This document shows positions 23,285 through 29,885 of a stretch of 42,370 bases of DNA, one piece after another. The notes beneath the pieces were generated by a model that was given only the letters and a program-made list of their open reading frames with translations, was not told the origin of the DNA and made no database searches. The position numbers were made by a program, and so were the translations under genes. The first letter of the stretch is position 1, and each line of letters begins with the position of its first letter. Location of the stretch: the NCBI GenBank assembly GCA_902794075.1, contig CADBGE010000004.1, positions 1,423 through 43,792 on the forward strand. The letters run 5' to 3'. Source of the DNA: an uncultured Erysipelotrichaceae bacterium. GTDB lineage: Bacteria > Bacillota_I > Bacilli_A > RF39 > UBA660.

Positions 23285-23920
23285 ATGGGTTATATTTATT
23301 GTATTACAAATTTAATTAACAATAAACGTTACGTTGGAAAAACTACTTCCGATATAGAAGAACGTTTTAAAGAACATTGTTAGGATAGTTAGAGAGAAAG
23401 ATGCGAAAAGAGACCTTTATATGATGCTATGAATAAGTATGGTATAGAGAATTTTAAAGTTGAAATGTTAGAGGAAGTAAAAGATGATGATAAATTATCA
23501 GATAGAGAAATTTATTGGATTTCCGAATTAAATACTTATGGATCTGCTGGATATAATGCCACAAAAGGTGGAGATGGTAAAGTTTTATATGACTATAATG
23601 AAATTATAGAATTAGCTTTATTAGGATATAAAACTTATCAGATTCACGAAAAAGTAGGTTGTTGTTATGATGTTATTCAAAAAGTATTAAAAGCACATAA
23701 TATAAAACTAAGAAATTCAAATTCAAGATATGTAGCTCAATATGATTTAGCAGGAAACTTTATTCAAACTTTCCCATCTGCATGTGATGCTCAACAATGG
23801 TTATACGATCATGGTTTATCTAAAAATAAAAGAGATGGTAATAAAATAAATTCATGTTGTAATCATAAGTTAGAAAAATACTGTAAATATAAATGGGAAT
23901 ATTTACCTGATCCTGAATAA
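23285..23920 (+). CDS. GIY-YIG homing endonuclease, two recoded TAGs
   Basis: The 211-residue protein opens MGYIYCITNLINNKRYVGKTT, the GIY-YIG core (Y-I...Y-V-G), then the conserved Arg/His segment (ERFKEHC), Glu in EIYWISELNTYGSAGYNATKGG, and a helix-turn-helix-like C-terminus (HEKVGCCYDVIQKVLKAHN) for DNA recognition. Two TAG codons (near residues 36 and 39) must be Gln. Such enzymes spread by cutting tRNA or neighbouring genes. It sits between theta ribozyme and tRNA-Gln, apparently as a free-standing gene. Confidence 0.9.
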
Positions 23921-23928
23921 GATAATAT

Positions 23929-23993
23929 TGTCCTATGGTGTAATGATAAACATTTTGGATGTTTCAGTCGAGGTTCGATTCCTCGTAGGACAA
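23929..23993 (+). tRNA. tRNA-Gln, anticodon UUG, with short D-arm
   Basis: Acceptor TGTCCTA with TAGGACA has U1-A72; anticodon arm AAACA-TTTTGGA-TGTTT gives UUG; T-arm CGAGG-TTCGATT-CCTCG is perfect. The D region is about ten bases, shorter than usual. It directly precedes the gene at 24015. Confidence 0.8.
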
Positions 23994-24014
23994 CAAATTT
24001 TAATAATTAACAAT

Positions 24015-24545
24015 ATGAAAAAAGTACAAGATTTACCGCAGCCATTCCAAGACAGAATAGCTCGTTTCAACAGATTGTTCCAAGCAGGAACTGAAGACCA
24101 TCACGATTTTGAACATCATTTTGATGATGATGGAAAAACTCCAGGACTTTTCCAATATGAAATGTTCTGTATTGAAACTGCATTAGCATTTGCAGAATTA
24201 CTTCCTACTAAAGAAGCTTTTGAAGCATTCATTGAGGAATGTGAAAAAGAATTCAAAGAAAATCCTCCGGAGAAATACAACTGGGAATCTGATGAAGATT
24301 ATCAGAAAAGAATTAATGAAGGTCCAGGTCTTTACGAAGTTGTAAAGAAACTTTGTGAAGAGCATCCTGAGAATAAAATTCGTGAAGAAGAACATTCTGG
24401 TAATACTATGGGAGCATCTTGGCTCTTATTTAGAACTTACATTTCGTACCCAGAATTGGTACAATATGCTCACGGTTCTCTTGCTCCTCTTATTGGAGAT
24501 GAGGGATATTATGATGATCGTTCTGATTTACCAGAAATGAAGTAA
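24015..24545 (+). CDS. hypothetical acidic protein
   Basis: The 176-residue protein starts MKKVQDLPQPFQDRIARFNRLFQAG and is acidic with several helical segments (FEAFIEECEKEFKENPPEKYNWESDEDYQKRI) and an HEHH-like stretch (DFEHHFDDDG). No active-site pattern is clear. It is preceded by tRNA-Gln and followed by a tRNA-like element. Function unknown. Confidence 0.65.
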   Translation: MKKVQDLPQPFQDRIARFNRLFQAGTEDHHDFEHHFDDDGKTPGLFQYEMFCIETALAFAELLPTKEAFEAFIEECEKEFKENPPEKYNWESDEDYQKRINEGPGLYEVVKKLCEEHPENKIREEEHSGNTMGASWLLFRTYISYPELVQYAHGSLAPLIGDEGYYDDRSDLPEMK

Positions 24546-24547
24546 AT

Positions 24548-24655
24548 ATGGAAGGTATAAATTTCTAGAGTTTATACGTAATTGGTATAAGACATAAGAG
24601 AGTACTTGTATACAGTCAACCCACTGTCTAATCTGGGTCCGAACCAGACTTCCAT
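24548..24655 (+). ncRNA. large tRNA-like element with unusual arms
   Basis: ATGGAAG pairs with CTTCCAT; GTATAAA with TTTATAC and GTATA(AG) with CTTGTATAC make two hairpins, and a T-arm-like TCTGG-GTCCGAA-CCAGA closes. T-loop is GTCCGAA instead of TTCGAAT. At 108 nt it is longer than any tRNA here. It lies 3 bases after the previous gene. Confidence 0.4.
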
Positions 24656-24783
24656 ACGTAATAGTGTTTTAGCAAGGATCACTTTCAAACATCCAAGCCT
24701 TTCTCCCTTAGCTAGTTAAAGGGACATTCTCTATGAGAAGAGCGTCGTTTGCAAGTTTTTACGATAATCCGAAACTTGCATTT
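24656..24783 (+). other. spacer with hairpin before tRNA-Ala
   Basis: TGCAAGTTT with AAACTTGCA (about 24749-24780) ends three bases before tRNA-Ala. Another weak stem CTTTCTCCC/GGGA-like is around 24700-24725. No gene seen. Confidence 0.4.
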
Positions 24784-24855
24784 GGGCCGTGTAGTGTAAT
24801 GGTAGCACGTCTCCTTTGCACGGAGACAGAGGGGTTCGAATCCCACATGTGTCCA
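24784..24855 (+). tRNA. tRNA-Ala, anticodon UGC, with poor acceptor pairing
   Basis: D-arm GTG...CAC, anticodon arm TCTCC-TTTGCAC-GGAGA giving UGC and T-loop TTCGAAT are clear. The acceptor (GGGCCGT against ATGTGTCC) pairs well only in the first four positions, and the T-stem has three pairs. It may be degraded or function with mismatches. Confidence 0.7.
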
Positions 24856-24858
24856 CTA

Positions 24859-24968
24859 AGTCTTCTAAAAAATAATCATCTTTCTGATTTCTGTTGACAT
24901 GTTGTTGATTATTTTTATTGTTAGTTTATTTGTTTATATAGGTTTTGCTTATTTTTCCTTGAAGACTT
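24859..24968 (+). other. long hairpin after tRNA-Ala
   Basis: AAGTCTTC pairs with GAAGACTT, and AAAAATAATCA with TGATTATTTTT inside. It begins four bases after the tRNA end. A hydrophobic short frame (ATG 24899) runs into the next tRNA and is doubtful. Confidence 0.5.
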
Positions 24969-24974
24969 ATATAT

Positions 24975-25062
24975 TGCGGATTAGAGGAGCTGGTCATCTC
25001 GCGGGTCTTATAAGCCCAAGCCTGCCAAAAGCAGGCCACAGGTTCGAATCCTGTATCCGCTA
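24975..25062 (+). tRNA. type II tRNA with apparent anticodon UAU
   Basis: TGCGGAT with ATCCGCT (T-T at the end), D-stem GAG with CTC, anticodon arm GGGT-CTTATAA-GCCC presenting UAU, a long variable arm CCTGC with GCAGG, and T-arm ACAGG-TTCGAAT-CCTGT. Long variable arms normally mark Leu, Ser or Tyr, yet UAU reads AUA (Ile). A separate normal tRNA-Ile(UAU) is at 28733. It is followed at once by a theta-type ribozyme. Confidence 0.75.
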
Positions 25063-25116
25063 GGGAATTTGATAGAAACCTCCACGTGGTTATTCCTGGG
25101 TAACGCTAATTCTATC
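25063..25116 (+). ncRNA. HDV-like (theta-type) self-cleaving ribozyme, copy 2
   Basis: P1: GGGAATT (25063-25069) with TATTCCT (25091-25097), G1-U wobble, last pair T-T. P2: GATAGAA (25071-25077) with TTCTATC (25110-25116). P3 and loop (ACC-TCCACGT-GGT), GGGTAAC and GCTAA are identical to copy 1, while P1 and P2 differ with compensating changes. Cleavage would fall right after the tRNA discriminator A25062. Confidence 0.88.
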
Positions 25117-25152
25117 TTTAAGTAAGTTTAATATAAATAAGATAATACAACT

Positions 25153-25593
25153 ATGTTAAATGAACAGATTGACAATTTAATTAAAGAAGCAATGCTTGAA
25201 AAAGATGCTTTACGTACAAATGTACTTAGAGCAATCAAAGCAAAGTTTCTTGAATTTAAGACTGCAAAGAATGCAAAGCCTTTAGATGAAGCTGCTGAAA
25301 TTTCTATTCTTAACAAAATGGTTAAAGATAGAGAAGAATCAGCAATGTTATATTCAAAAAATAAGAGAGATGATTTAGCTGAAGCTGAATTAGCTGAAGT
25401 TAATGTTCTTATTGAATTTCTTCCTAAACCAGTAACAGAGGAAGAACTTAATAATGCAATTACTGAAATCATTACTAATATAGAGCCCATAAAGAAAAAT
25501 ATGGGCTTAATTATTAAAGAGGTTAAAGTAAAATATCCTCAAGCTGATGGTAAAGTTCTTGCAAAATTAGTTCAAAGTAAACTTGTTAGCTAA
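25153..25593 (+). CDS. GatB/YqeY domain protein
   Basis: The 146-residue protein is a stand-alone YqeY protein: MLNEQIDNLIKEAMLEKDALRTNVLRAIKAKFLEF, LNKMVKDREESAMLYSKNKRDDLAEAELAEVNVLIEFLPKPVTEEEL and a last domain ending MGLIIKEVKVKYPQADGKVLAKLVQSKLVS. YqeY resembles the tail of GatB, the subunit of the tRNA-dependent amidotransferase that makes Gln-tRNA and Asn-tRNA and that recognises tRNA. In a phage that reads TAG as Gln, this gene beside tRNAs is suggestive but its real role is unknown. Length is the usual 145-150. Confidence 0.88.
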   Translation: MLNEQIDNLIKEAMLEKDALRTNVLRAIKAKFLEFKTAKNAKPLDEAAEISILNKMVKDREESAMLYSKNKRDDLAEAELAEVNVLIEFLPKPVTEEELNNAITEIITNIEPIKKNMGLIIKEVKVKYPQADGKVLAKLVQSKLVS

Positions 25594-25668
25594 AATTTCC
25601 ATATGTGTTTTGGTAAAGAAACTAAAATTTCTAGAAGTTTCCTTGAAAAAGTCTTTCACTAGAATACT

Positions 25669-25743
25669 GCCCATATAGCTCAGTTGGTTCAGAGCATCTG
25701 ACTTACATTCAGAAGGTCATAGGTTCGAATCCTATTGTGGGCA
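25669..25743 (+). tRNA. tRNA-Val, anticodon UAC
   Basis: Acceptor GCCCATA with TGTGGGC, D-arm GCTC...GAGC, anticodon arm TCTGA-CTTACAT-TCAGA giving UAC and T-arm loop TTCGAAT. CCA not encoded. Confidence 0.93.
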
Positions 25744-25855
25744 CTAAAAGAGAACATCATTATGCAGAGGAGAAGGCCTCGATCAGCTGCAGTATGTTTC
25801 TATACCACAGACAAGTACAAGTTGGTAGTGGTTCTTTAAAGGTATCGAGGTAATT
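25744..25855 (+). other. leader with stem before tRNA-Tyr
   Basis: CCTCGAT pairs with ATCGAGG (about 25778-25850) a few bases upstream of tRNA-Tyr; an inner ATACCA/TGGTA-like arm is present. AAAGA and AC near 25747 can pair with GGTTCTTT near 25830. Confidence 0.4.
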
Positions 25856-25937
25856 GGGTAGGTAGACCGTAATTGGTAGCGGGCCTGACTGTAGATCAGG
25901 TGCTTTGGCCTTGGGGGTTCAAGTCCTCCCCTGCCCA
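25856..25937 (+). tRNA. tRNA-Tyr, anticodon GUA
   Basis: Type II tRNA: acceptor GGGTAGG with CCTGCCC, anticodon arm CCTGA-CTGTAGA-TCAGG giving GUA, variable arm of about 12 bases, T-arm GGGGG-TTCAAGT-CCTCC. Confidence 0.93.
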
Positions 25938-26189
25938 CTATGAGAACTCATTAACGAATGATGCTCGAAAGATAATTAAGTATGGCTATAAAGTTAAATG
26001 AGTATATGGGGGTATTTTGGTTTTGATTTCAGGTATCGGGTAAGAAAACAAGCAAGGAGAGCATTATCCTTAAATGATGCAAACAATAAATGACAATAAT
26101 AACGTAATTCGTCATTCTTTCAGAACTGTTTCTTATAGAGCAGCTGCCTGAGGTTGAGTTAGTAAGTAACTTAGAAACAGAAAACTTAC
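25938..26189 (+). other. spacer, weakly structured
   Basis: About 250 bases; a stem AATGAC with GTCATT (about 26088-26115) and ACTCATT with AATGATGCTCG-like arm near the tRNA end are seen. A 14-codon frame MAIKLNEYMGVFWF at about 25983 is too short to trust. No tRNA. Confidence 0.3.
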
Positions 26190-26342
26190 ATGAATTGTGG
26201 TAATTGTGTAAACTTTAAACCACTCTGGGAAGGTTCTAACCGAGGTACTTGTTTGGCATTAATGACTATGATGTATAAACATTTTAGTTGTTCATCACCA
26301 AAGAATTACAAGAAAGGTGGATTACAACTTTCCCTATTTTGA
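26190..26342 (+). CDS. small Cys-rich hypothetical protein
   Basis: The 50-residue frame starts MNCGNCVNFKPLWEG and has CGNC, a further Cys (RGTCLALM) and a Cys near FSCSSPKNYKKGG, a likely zinc-binding or redox peptide. The CxxCxxFxP opening is found in small phage and bacterial zinc-ribbon-like proteins whose function I do not know. Its reading frame ends at TGA just before a row of hairpins. Confidence 0.5.
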   Translation: MNCGNCVNFKPLWEGSNRGTCLALMTMMYKHFSCSSPKNYKKGGLQLSLF

Positions 26343-26490
26343 GTTTATCTATTCTTTAAAAATAGATTGGAGGGACGGGACTAGTAAATCTAGTTACTTC
26401 AGTTTGTTCATTCTGTAAAAATGAACTGGTGGACAGTTGCTGTTAAATTCAGCAGCCCTAGAGAAGTTCAACTCTTAAAAATAGAACTAA
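26343..26490 (+). ncRNA. row of anticodon-stem-loop-like hairpins
   Basis: Three hairpins with 7-base loops of the form CUnnnAA occur in a row: ATCTATT-CTTTAAA-AATAGAT (loop centre UUA), GTTCATT-CTGTAAA-AATGAAC (centre GUA) and a weaker GTTC...GAAC hairpin with CTTAAAA (centre UAA). Two are followed by TGGxGGGAC/TGGTGGAC and a second short hairpin. They resemble tRNA anticodon arms without the rest of the tRNA. Confidence 0.4.
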
Positions 26491-26499
26491 GCTTGTAAT

Positions 26500-26735
26500 A
26501 AATTTTCTTATCTAGTGCAGGAAAGACTGCGGTTTAACATATCGGACCGCGTTAAATTGGGTGAATTCAGGGAACGCTAAATAAAAAGCTCAGAACTAGC
26601 TTTTTACATGCCAATCCTGAGCTAAGCATAAGGTACACCTTATGAAAGTGCAACGACTACTGGAGAACTAAAGTGTTCTTAATAACCAGCTTGAGCGCCC
26701 AACACTTAATTATTAAGTGATGAGATAGTCTAATC
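26500..26735 (+). other. group I intron core, exons not identified
   Basis: GAATTCAGGGAACGCTAAAT, AATCCTGAGCTAAG, GTGCAACGACTA and GATAGTCTAA match the P/Q/R/S order of group I introns, with P7 from GACTA and TAGTC and a P2-like GCGGT with ACCGC. An antisense HNH gene starts at its 3' end. I cannot find clear flanking exons; upstream anticodon-like hairpins and the tRNA-like element at 27484 are candidates. Confidence 0.7.
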
Positions 26736-27341
26736 TTCATCGAAAGATGAAGCGAAAACTGAAATTTGTTTTAAGAAATGTTTTGTTTGAGAATCACTCA
26801 TAGTGCTTTTCATATAATTAATTGGTGTTGAAACCCATTGAACATTTCCTTTGATATAACCTTTACTAGAATCTATTCTATCTAAAGAAGCTCTAGTTGT
26901 TATATCTTGGTCTTTTGTGTAATTATCTTCTGGAAGAACTAGTTTTAATCCTGAATATGGGCAAATTCCTTTTTGTTCTTCCCACAACCATTTTAAATAT
27001 TCAAGGTCAATATTCATTTCTTTTTCAAAACGTCTTTTTACGCATCTAAATGTATATCGAAATGGAGTATATTCATCTCTTCTATTTCCTTGTATTTTGC
27101 GTAGTTGTTCTAATTGTTTTTGAGATGGGATTCGAGTTTTACCTTTTTTATTATAATGGGCTGCACAAGAACCACAACAATAATTTGGTTTTCCGTAATC
27201 TATATTTCTTTTATATTCTGAACTAGTTTTAATAGCTTCTTCACCGCAGCCATCACAAATAAATTCAGTAAGTTTTCTAGATCTGTAACTAGAGGGAAGT
27301 GTATCTTCCTCCACAGCTTTTTTATATTCACTAAGTTTCAT
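26730..27341 (-). CDS. HNH homing endonuclease of the group I intron
   Basis: The 203-residue protein has an N-terminal zinc-ribbon-like part (FICDGCGEEAI...YCCGSCAAHYN) and a C-terminal HNH-like core: WEEQKGICPYSGLKLVL and ASLDRIDSSKGYIKGNVQWVS. This matches phage HNH endonucleases borne by introns. It lies on the opposite strand to everything around it and begins beyond the intron core, as intron-encoded mobile genes often do. It contains no TAG codons. It probably cuts the intronless allele of the host gene. Confidence 0.88.
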   Translation of the reverse strand: MKLSEYKKAVEEDTLPSSYRSRKLTEFICDGCGEEAIKTSSEYKRNIDYGKPNYCCGSCAAHYNKKGKTRIPSQKQLEQLRKIQGNRRDEYTPFRYTFRCVKRRFEKEMNIDLEYLKWLWEEQKGICPYSGLKLVLPEDNYTKDQDITTRASLDRIDSSKGYIKGNVQWVSTPINYMKSTMSDSQTKHFLKQISVFASSFDED

Positions 27342-27746
27342 ATTTAATAAAATTTTAAATTAATTTATTGTTTATTAAAATATAACTGTAATTATAATAT
27401 AAAAGAAATATATTTACAAAATATGCGATTCCGCATACCTCCACTCCACGGTGTGGTTTTGAATTTCAAGCACATCGTAAAAATAGAAGTATATCATAAG
27501 TTAATGTACCTAAAAGGTTATGGAAGTTCAAGTCTTCCTACTTCTACTAGAGATAATATTTAATTATTAGTGCAATATTGTCTTAAATTGGTGTCTAATC
27601 CACATCAGGCCAAATAGGATTCGTTTAGTATACGTGAATTACTACGCTATTTAGTAAGGCTATAGCGTTACACACAACCTTATAAACTTCAGGACTATAG
27701 ACTGGCACAGGAAGTTCAACATTACCGTGTTTCAATGTGCAAATAA
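27342..27746 (+). other. spacer with a hairpin and a short tRNA-like element
   Basis: AT-rich at first, then a hairpin ATGCG-ATTC-CGCAT (about 27422-27436) and an ACCTCCACTCCACGGTGTGGT stretch that resembles the P3 region of the ribozymes but lacks the rest. A tRNA-like element lies at 27484-27547. Further on no gene is seen; a weak stem surrounds 27650-27735. Confidence 0.35.
27484..27547 (+). tRNA. tRNA-like element lacking a normal anticodon arm
   Basis: TAGAAGT pairs with ACTTCTA; T-arm GGAAG-TTCAAGT-CTTCC is perfect. The 31 bases between allow only a small ACC-TAAAA-GGT hairpin and no standard D-arm. Total 64 nt. Similar in plan to 13712-13768. Confidence 0.45.
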
Positions 27747-27820
27747 GGGCATGTAACTCAGCTGGTTAGAGTACCTCTCTGATAAGGAGGAAGTCGCTGG
27801 TTCAAATCCAGCCATGCCCA
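27747..27820 (+). tRNA. tRNA-Ile, anticodon GAU
   Basis: Acceptor GGGCATG with CATGCCC, D-arm CTCAGCTGGTTAGAG, anticodon arm CCTCT-CTGATAA-GGAGG giving GAU, T-arm CTGG-TTCAAAT-CCAG. It precedes the gene at 27837 by 16 bases. Confidence 0.94.
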
Positions 27821-27836
27821 CAAAATTTTTAACAAT

Positions 27837-28073
27837 ATGACAAAAGAAGAATTTGTATCCGAAGTAAAGAGCGTGGCTGGAAAAATGAGAAAAGATCATC
27901 CAGAATTACGCAAAGGACAAGCAATCTTCAATGTTGTTGACAGAAGTTTCAATAATATTGCTAGAATTGCTCAATTCGATTATGGTGTAGATTGTTTCTA
28001 TGACGATTCCATGATTGAACCATTTTTAGATAAATGTTATGAACTTTTTAATAAAATGTACGAACATGAGTGA
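27837..28073 (+). CDS. small hypothetical protein
   Basis: The 78-residue protein starts MTKEEFVSEVKSVAGKMRKDHPELRKGQAIFNVVDRSFNNIARIAQFDYGVDCFYD. The pattern of a basic helical start, a RKGQA turn and an FYD motif resembles small conserved phage proteins found in Bacteroidales phages, with no function. It overlaps the next gene by 8 bases. Confidence 0.65.
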   Translation: MTKEEFVSEVKSVAGKMRKDHPELRKGQAIFNVVDRSFNNIARIAQFDYGVDCFYDDSMIEPFLDKCYELFNKMYEHE

Positions 28074-28269
28074 TTCACAGCAAGTAACTTCGGGAGGTTT
28101 TGGATTAAGTACAGTATTATTTATTGTATTTTTAGTTCTTAAACTTACTAATACTATAGATTGGTCATGGTGGTGGGTAACAAGTCCTCTATGGATTTCT
28201 GCTGGATTTATTATAATCATTTTATTAATCATTATGGTTATTGCAATCTGTGCAGCCATGTTAAAGTAA
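28066..28269 (+). CDS. small membrane protein
   Basis: The 67-residue protein has two hydrophobic segments: LSTVLFIVFLVLKLTNTI (residues about 14-31) and a strongly hydrophobic C-terminal helix (FIIIILLIIMVIAICAAML). Between them is a WSWWW stretch that may sit at the membrane surface. Overlaps the upstream gene and precedes three more tiny genes. It could belong to an envelope-protection or lysis set; nothing specific is known. Confidence 0.6.
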   Translation: MSDSQQVTSGGFGLSTVLFIVFLVLKLTNTIDWSWWWVTSPLWISAGFIIIILLIIMVIAICAAMLK

Positions 28270-28275
28270 AAGATT

Positions 28276-28401
28276 ATGTTTAAGTTTTTAAAAGATTATT
28301 TTGGTTTTTGGATAAAGAAACGTAGATTTGATTGCAAATTAAAGAAAGCAAACAATGCTATGTCTGATTTAGAAAGAGCCTTCAAAAAATGTAAACAATG
28401 A
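28276..28401 (+). CDS. tiny basic hypothetical protein
   Basis: The 41-residue frame, MFKFLKDYFGFWIKKRRF and a basic helix ending KKCKQ, overlaps the next start by four bases (ATGA). It follows a membrane protein gene by 6 bases. The amphipathic, aromatic N-terminus and basic helix could be membrane-active. No homologue recognised. Confidence 0.5.
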   Translation: MFKFLKDYFGFWIKKRRFDCKLKKANNAMSDLERAFKKCKQ

Positions 28402-28514
28402 CTGTAAGGCGTATAAAGGAAATAATAGAATGGCTTAATAAAAATAAAAAGTCTTCTCCTAATAAAATGGAAACTCTTAAATGGTTTATACTTAAAGAAA
28501 TGAAAATAAAATGA
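28398..28514 (+). CDS. tiny basic hypothetical protein
   Basis: The 38-residue frame MTVRRIKEIIEWLNKNKKSS...KEMKIK is highly basic and mostly helical. Its start and stop both overlap neighbours by four bases, the main argument that it is real. Function unknown. Confidence 0.45.
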   Translation: MTVRRIKEIIEWLNKNKKSSPNKMETLKWFILKEMKIK

Positions 28515-28615
28515 AAAAGTTTTTTAAATGGGCAGCGATTGCTAGCGTTATAGGACTAGTTCTCACTTCAATTAGTGAAACTAAAGAAAAATCTAACTCA
28601 AACCCTAACACTTAA
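28511..28615 (+). CDS. tiny membrane or exported peptide
   Basis: The 34-residue peptide MKKFFKWAAIASVIGLVLTSISETKEKSNSNPNT has a basic start and a hydrophobic segment, then a polar tail, like a short signal or anchor peptide. It overlaps the previous gene by four bases. Possible toxin-like or spanin-like peptide, unproven. Confidence 0.45.
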   Translation: MKKFFKWAAIASVIGLVLTSISETKEKSNSNPNT

Positions 28616-28732
28616 TTGTGTTCATAGTATACTGAGTTATTCTGAATTGTCGTATGGGGAGGAAATTCAGACGATGGCTAGAATCGTGATGACCAAAATG
28701 ACAGTTACGGAGACGTCTAGCGGCTGTCAGAT
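28616..28732 (+). other. leader hairpins before tRNA-Ile(UAU)
   Basis: CTGAATT with AATTCAG (about 28644-28673) and TGACAG with CTGTCA (about 28699-28729) flank the tRNA on its 5' side. Confidence 0.4.
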
Positions 28733-28806
28733 TGGGATGTAGCTCAGCTGGTTAGAGCAGTATCCTTATAAGATAAAGGTCGCCAGTTCAAACCTGGCCA
28801 TCCCAA
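28733..28806 (+). tRNA. tRNA-Ile, anticodon UAU
   Basis: Acceptor TGGGATG with CATCCCA, D-arm GCTC...GAGC, anticodon arm TATC-CTTATAA-GATA giving UAU (AUA codon), T-arm GCCAG-TTCAAAC-CTGGC. AUA is common in AT-rich phage genes, so a dedicated tRNA fits. Confidence 0.9.
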
Positions 28807-28824
28807 CAACAAATTTTTAACAAT

Positions 28825-29259
28825 ATGAAAACAATTGAAGAAATTTTAAAAAATTACGAAGAAGAATGGGAAACCTCTCTAGATGATAGATTTGGTGCTC
28901 GTCTGTGCCAATTTCTAACAGAAGAACAAATGGAGTCTATTGGATTTTCTATGAAAGATGAATTCAAAGGACAACATATTGTTAAAGAGTGGACTAGAGA
29001 GAACATTCTTGAGCAACTCAAAGACGATGTTGAATTTGGATTTGAGAAAGCTCTTAACAGAAGAGGTATCTCATCTGGATTAATGTTTGATGTAGTTCGT
29101 AAATGGAACAAAGTTCTTGAAGAAGGTCTTGAAGATTGGGATGAAGACCATTATGCTATGTATGGACTACCACTGTTCAAAGCAACTGCCATTAAGTACG
29201 GTTGGGATAATCCAATTGGAGATGCCGAAGGCAATGAAAGTGAATATGGTGATGAATAA
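28825..29259 (+). CDS. hypothetical acidic protein
   Basis: The 144-residue protein starts MKTIEEILKNYEEEWETSLDDRFGARLCQFLTEEQMESIGFSM and contains VKEWTRENILEQLKDDVEFGFEKALNRRG, followed by acidic and aromatic residues. It is helical and soluble. No catalytic motif or family recognised. It is preceded by tRNA-Ile(UAU) by 18 bases. Confidence 0.7.
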   Translation: MKTIEEILKNYEEEWETSLDDRFGARLCQFLTEEQMESIGFSMKDEFKGQHIVKEWTRENILEQLKDDVEFGFEKALNRRGISSGLMFDVVRKWNKVLEEGLEDWDEDHYAMYGLPLFKATAIKYGWDNPIGDAEGNESEYGDE

Positions 29260-29268
29260 AATTAAACT

Positions 29269-29391
29269 ATGTATAAAGTAATTAACGTAGTTTTCACTAC
29301 AAGGAAAATGAATGCATTGGAAGTATCTAAAATGAATAAGTATGCTTTCATATGCAAAAGGAATCAATCAAATATTGTCTTGAAAATTTAA
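29269..29391 (+). CDS. tiny basic hypothetical protein
   Basis: A 40-residue frame starting MYKVINVVFTTRKMNALEVSKMNKYAFICKRNQ, basic with a short beta-like opening. It fills the gap between two good genes at close spacing (9 and 11 bases). Weak support beyond that. Confidence 0.4.
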   Translation: MYKVINVVFTTRKMNALEVSKMNKYAFICKRNQSNIVLKI

Positions 29392-29402
29392 TTTAAATTG
29401 AT

Positions 29403-29876
29403 ATGAAAGAAATAACAATTAAAGTCCCAGATAACTGTGAACTTAAACAAGATGGTAATATTTATACTATTGTTGAAAAAGAAAAGAAACTCACTTATAA
29501 GGATATAGCAAGAGAATTATTTGGTAATAGGAAAGATATACATTATATAGGAGAGTACGGTGACATTTTTAAAACTAAAAGTAAAGGTATTTATGATTTA
29601 AATAATTGCACATCTAAAAGACAAGCTGAAAAACTTCTTGCTATTAACAAATTAATGAATTTAGCAAAATGGCTTAATGGTGATTGGCAACCGGATTGGA
29701 CGTGTTTACATGAAAGAAGGTGGTATGTTTTTATTGGAGAAGGAGATAAAATAGAAGTAAGTTATAGCAATTACCATTGTGGTGATATTTACTTTAAATC
29801 AAGAGAACTTGCTAAACAAGCAATAGAAATTCTTGGTGAAGAAACTATTAAACTTGCACTTTGTACAGATTATTAA
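29403..29876 (+). CDS. conserved hypothetical phage protein
   Basis: The 157-residue protein opens MKEITIKVPDNCELKQDGNIYTIVEKEKKLTYKDIARELFGNRKDIHYIGE and has a middle KRQAEKLLAINKLMNLAKWLNGDWQPDW segment and a C-terminal GDKIEVSYSNYHCGDIYFKSRELAKQAIEILGEETIKLAL. Proteins with this layout, an opening beta-hairpin and the AEKLLAINKLMNVAKYLNGDW block, are common in Bacteroides phages and mobile elements, with no known role. The tail repeats the pattern KSRELAKQAIEILG. Confidence 0.7.
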   Translation: MKEITIKVPDNCELKQDGNIYTIVEKEKKLTYKDIARELFGNRKDIHYIGEYGDIFKTKSKGIYDLNNCTSKRQAEKLLAINKLMNLAKWLNGDWQPDWTCLHERRWYVFIGEGDKIEVSYSNYHCGDIYFKSRELAKQAIEILGEETIKLALCTDY

Positions 29877-29885
29877 TTTAAGGTT

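Noticed and set aside
24899-25063. Short hydrophobic frame MLLIIFIVSLFVYIGFAYFS running into a tRNA
   Set aside because: The frame passes through the whole type II tRNA and ends at its last codon; the ATG lies within a perfect hairpin. Likely chance.
27422-27470. Third theta-type ribozyme near ACCTCCACTCCACGG
   Set aside because: Resembles the P3 loop region only; no P1, P2 or GGGTAAC...GCTAA elements follow.
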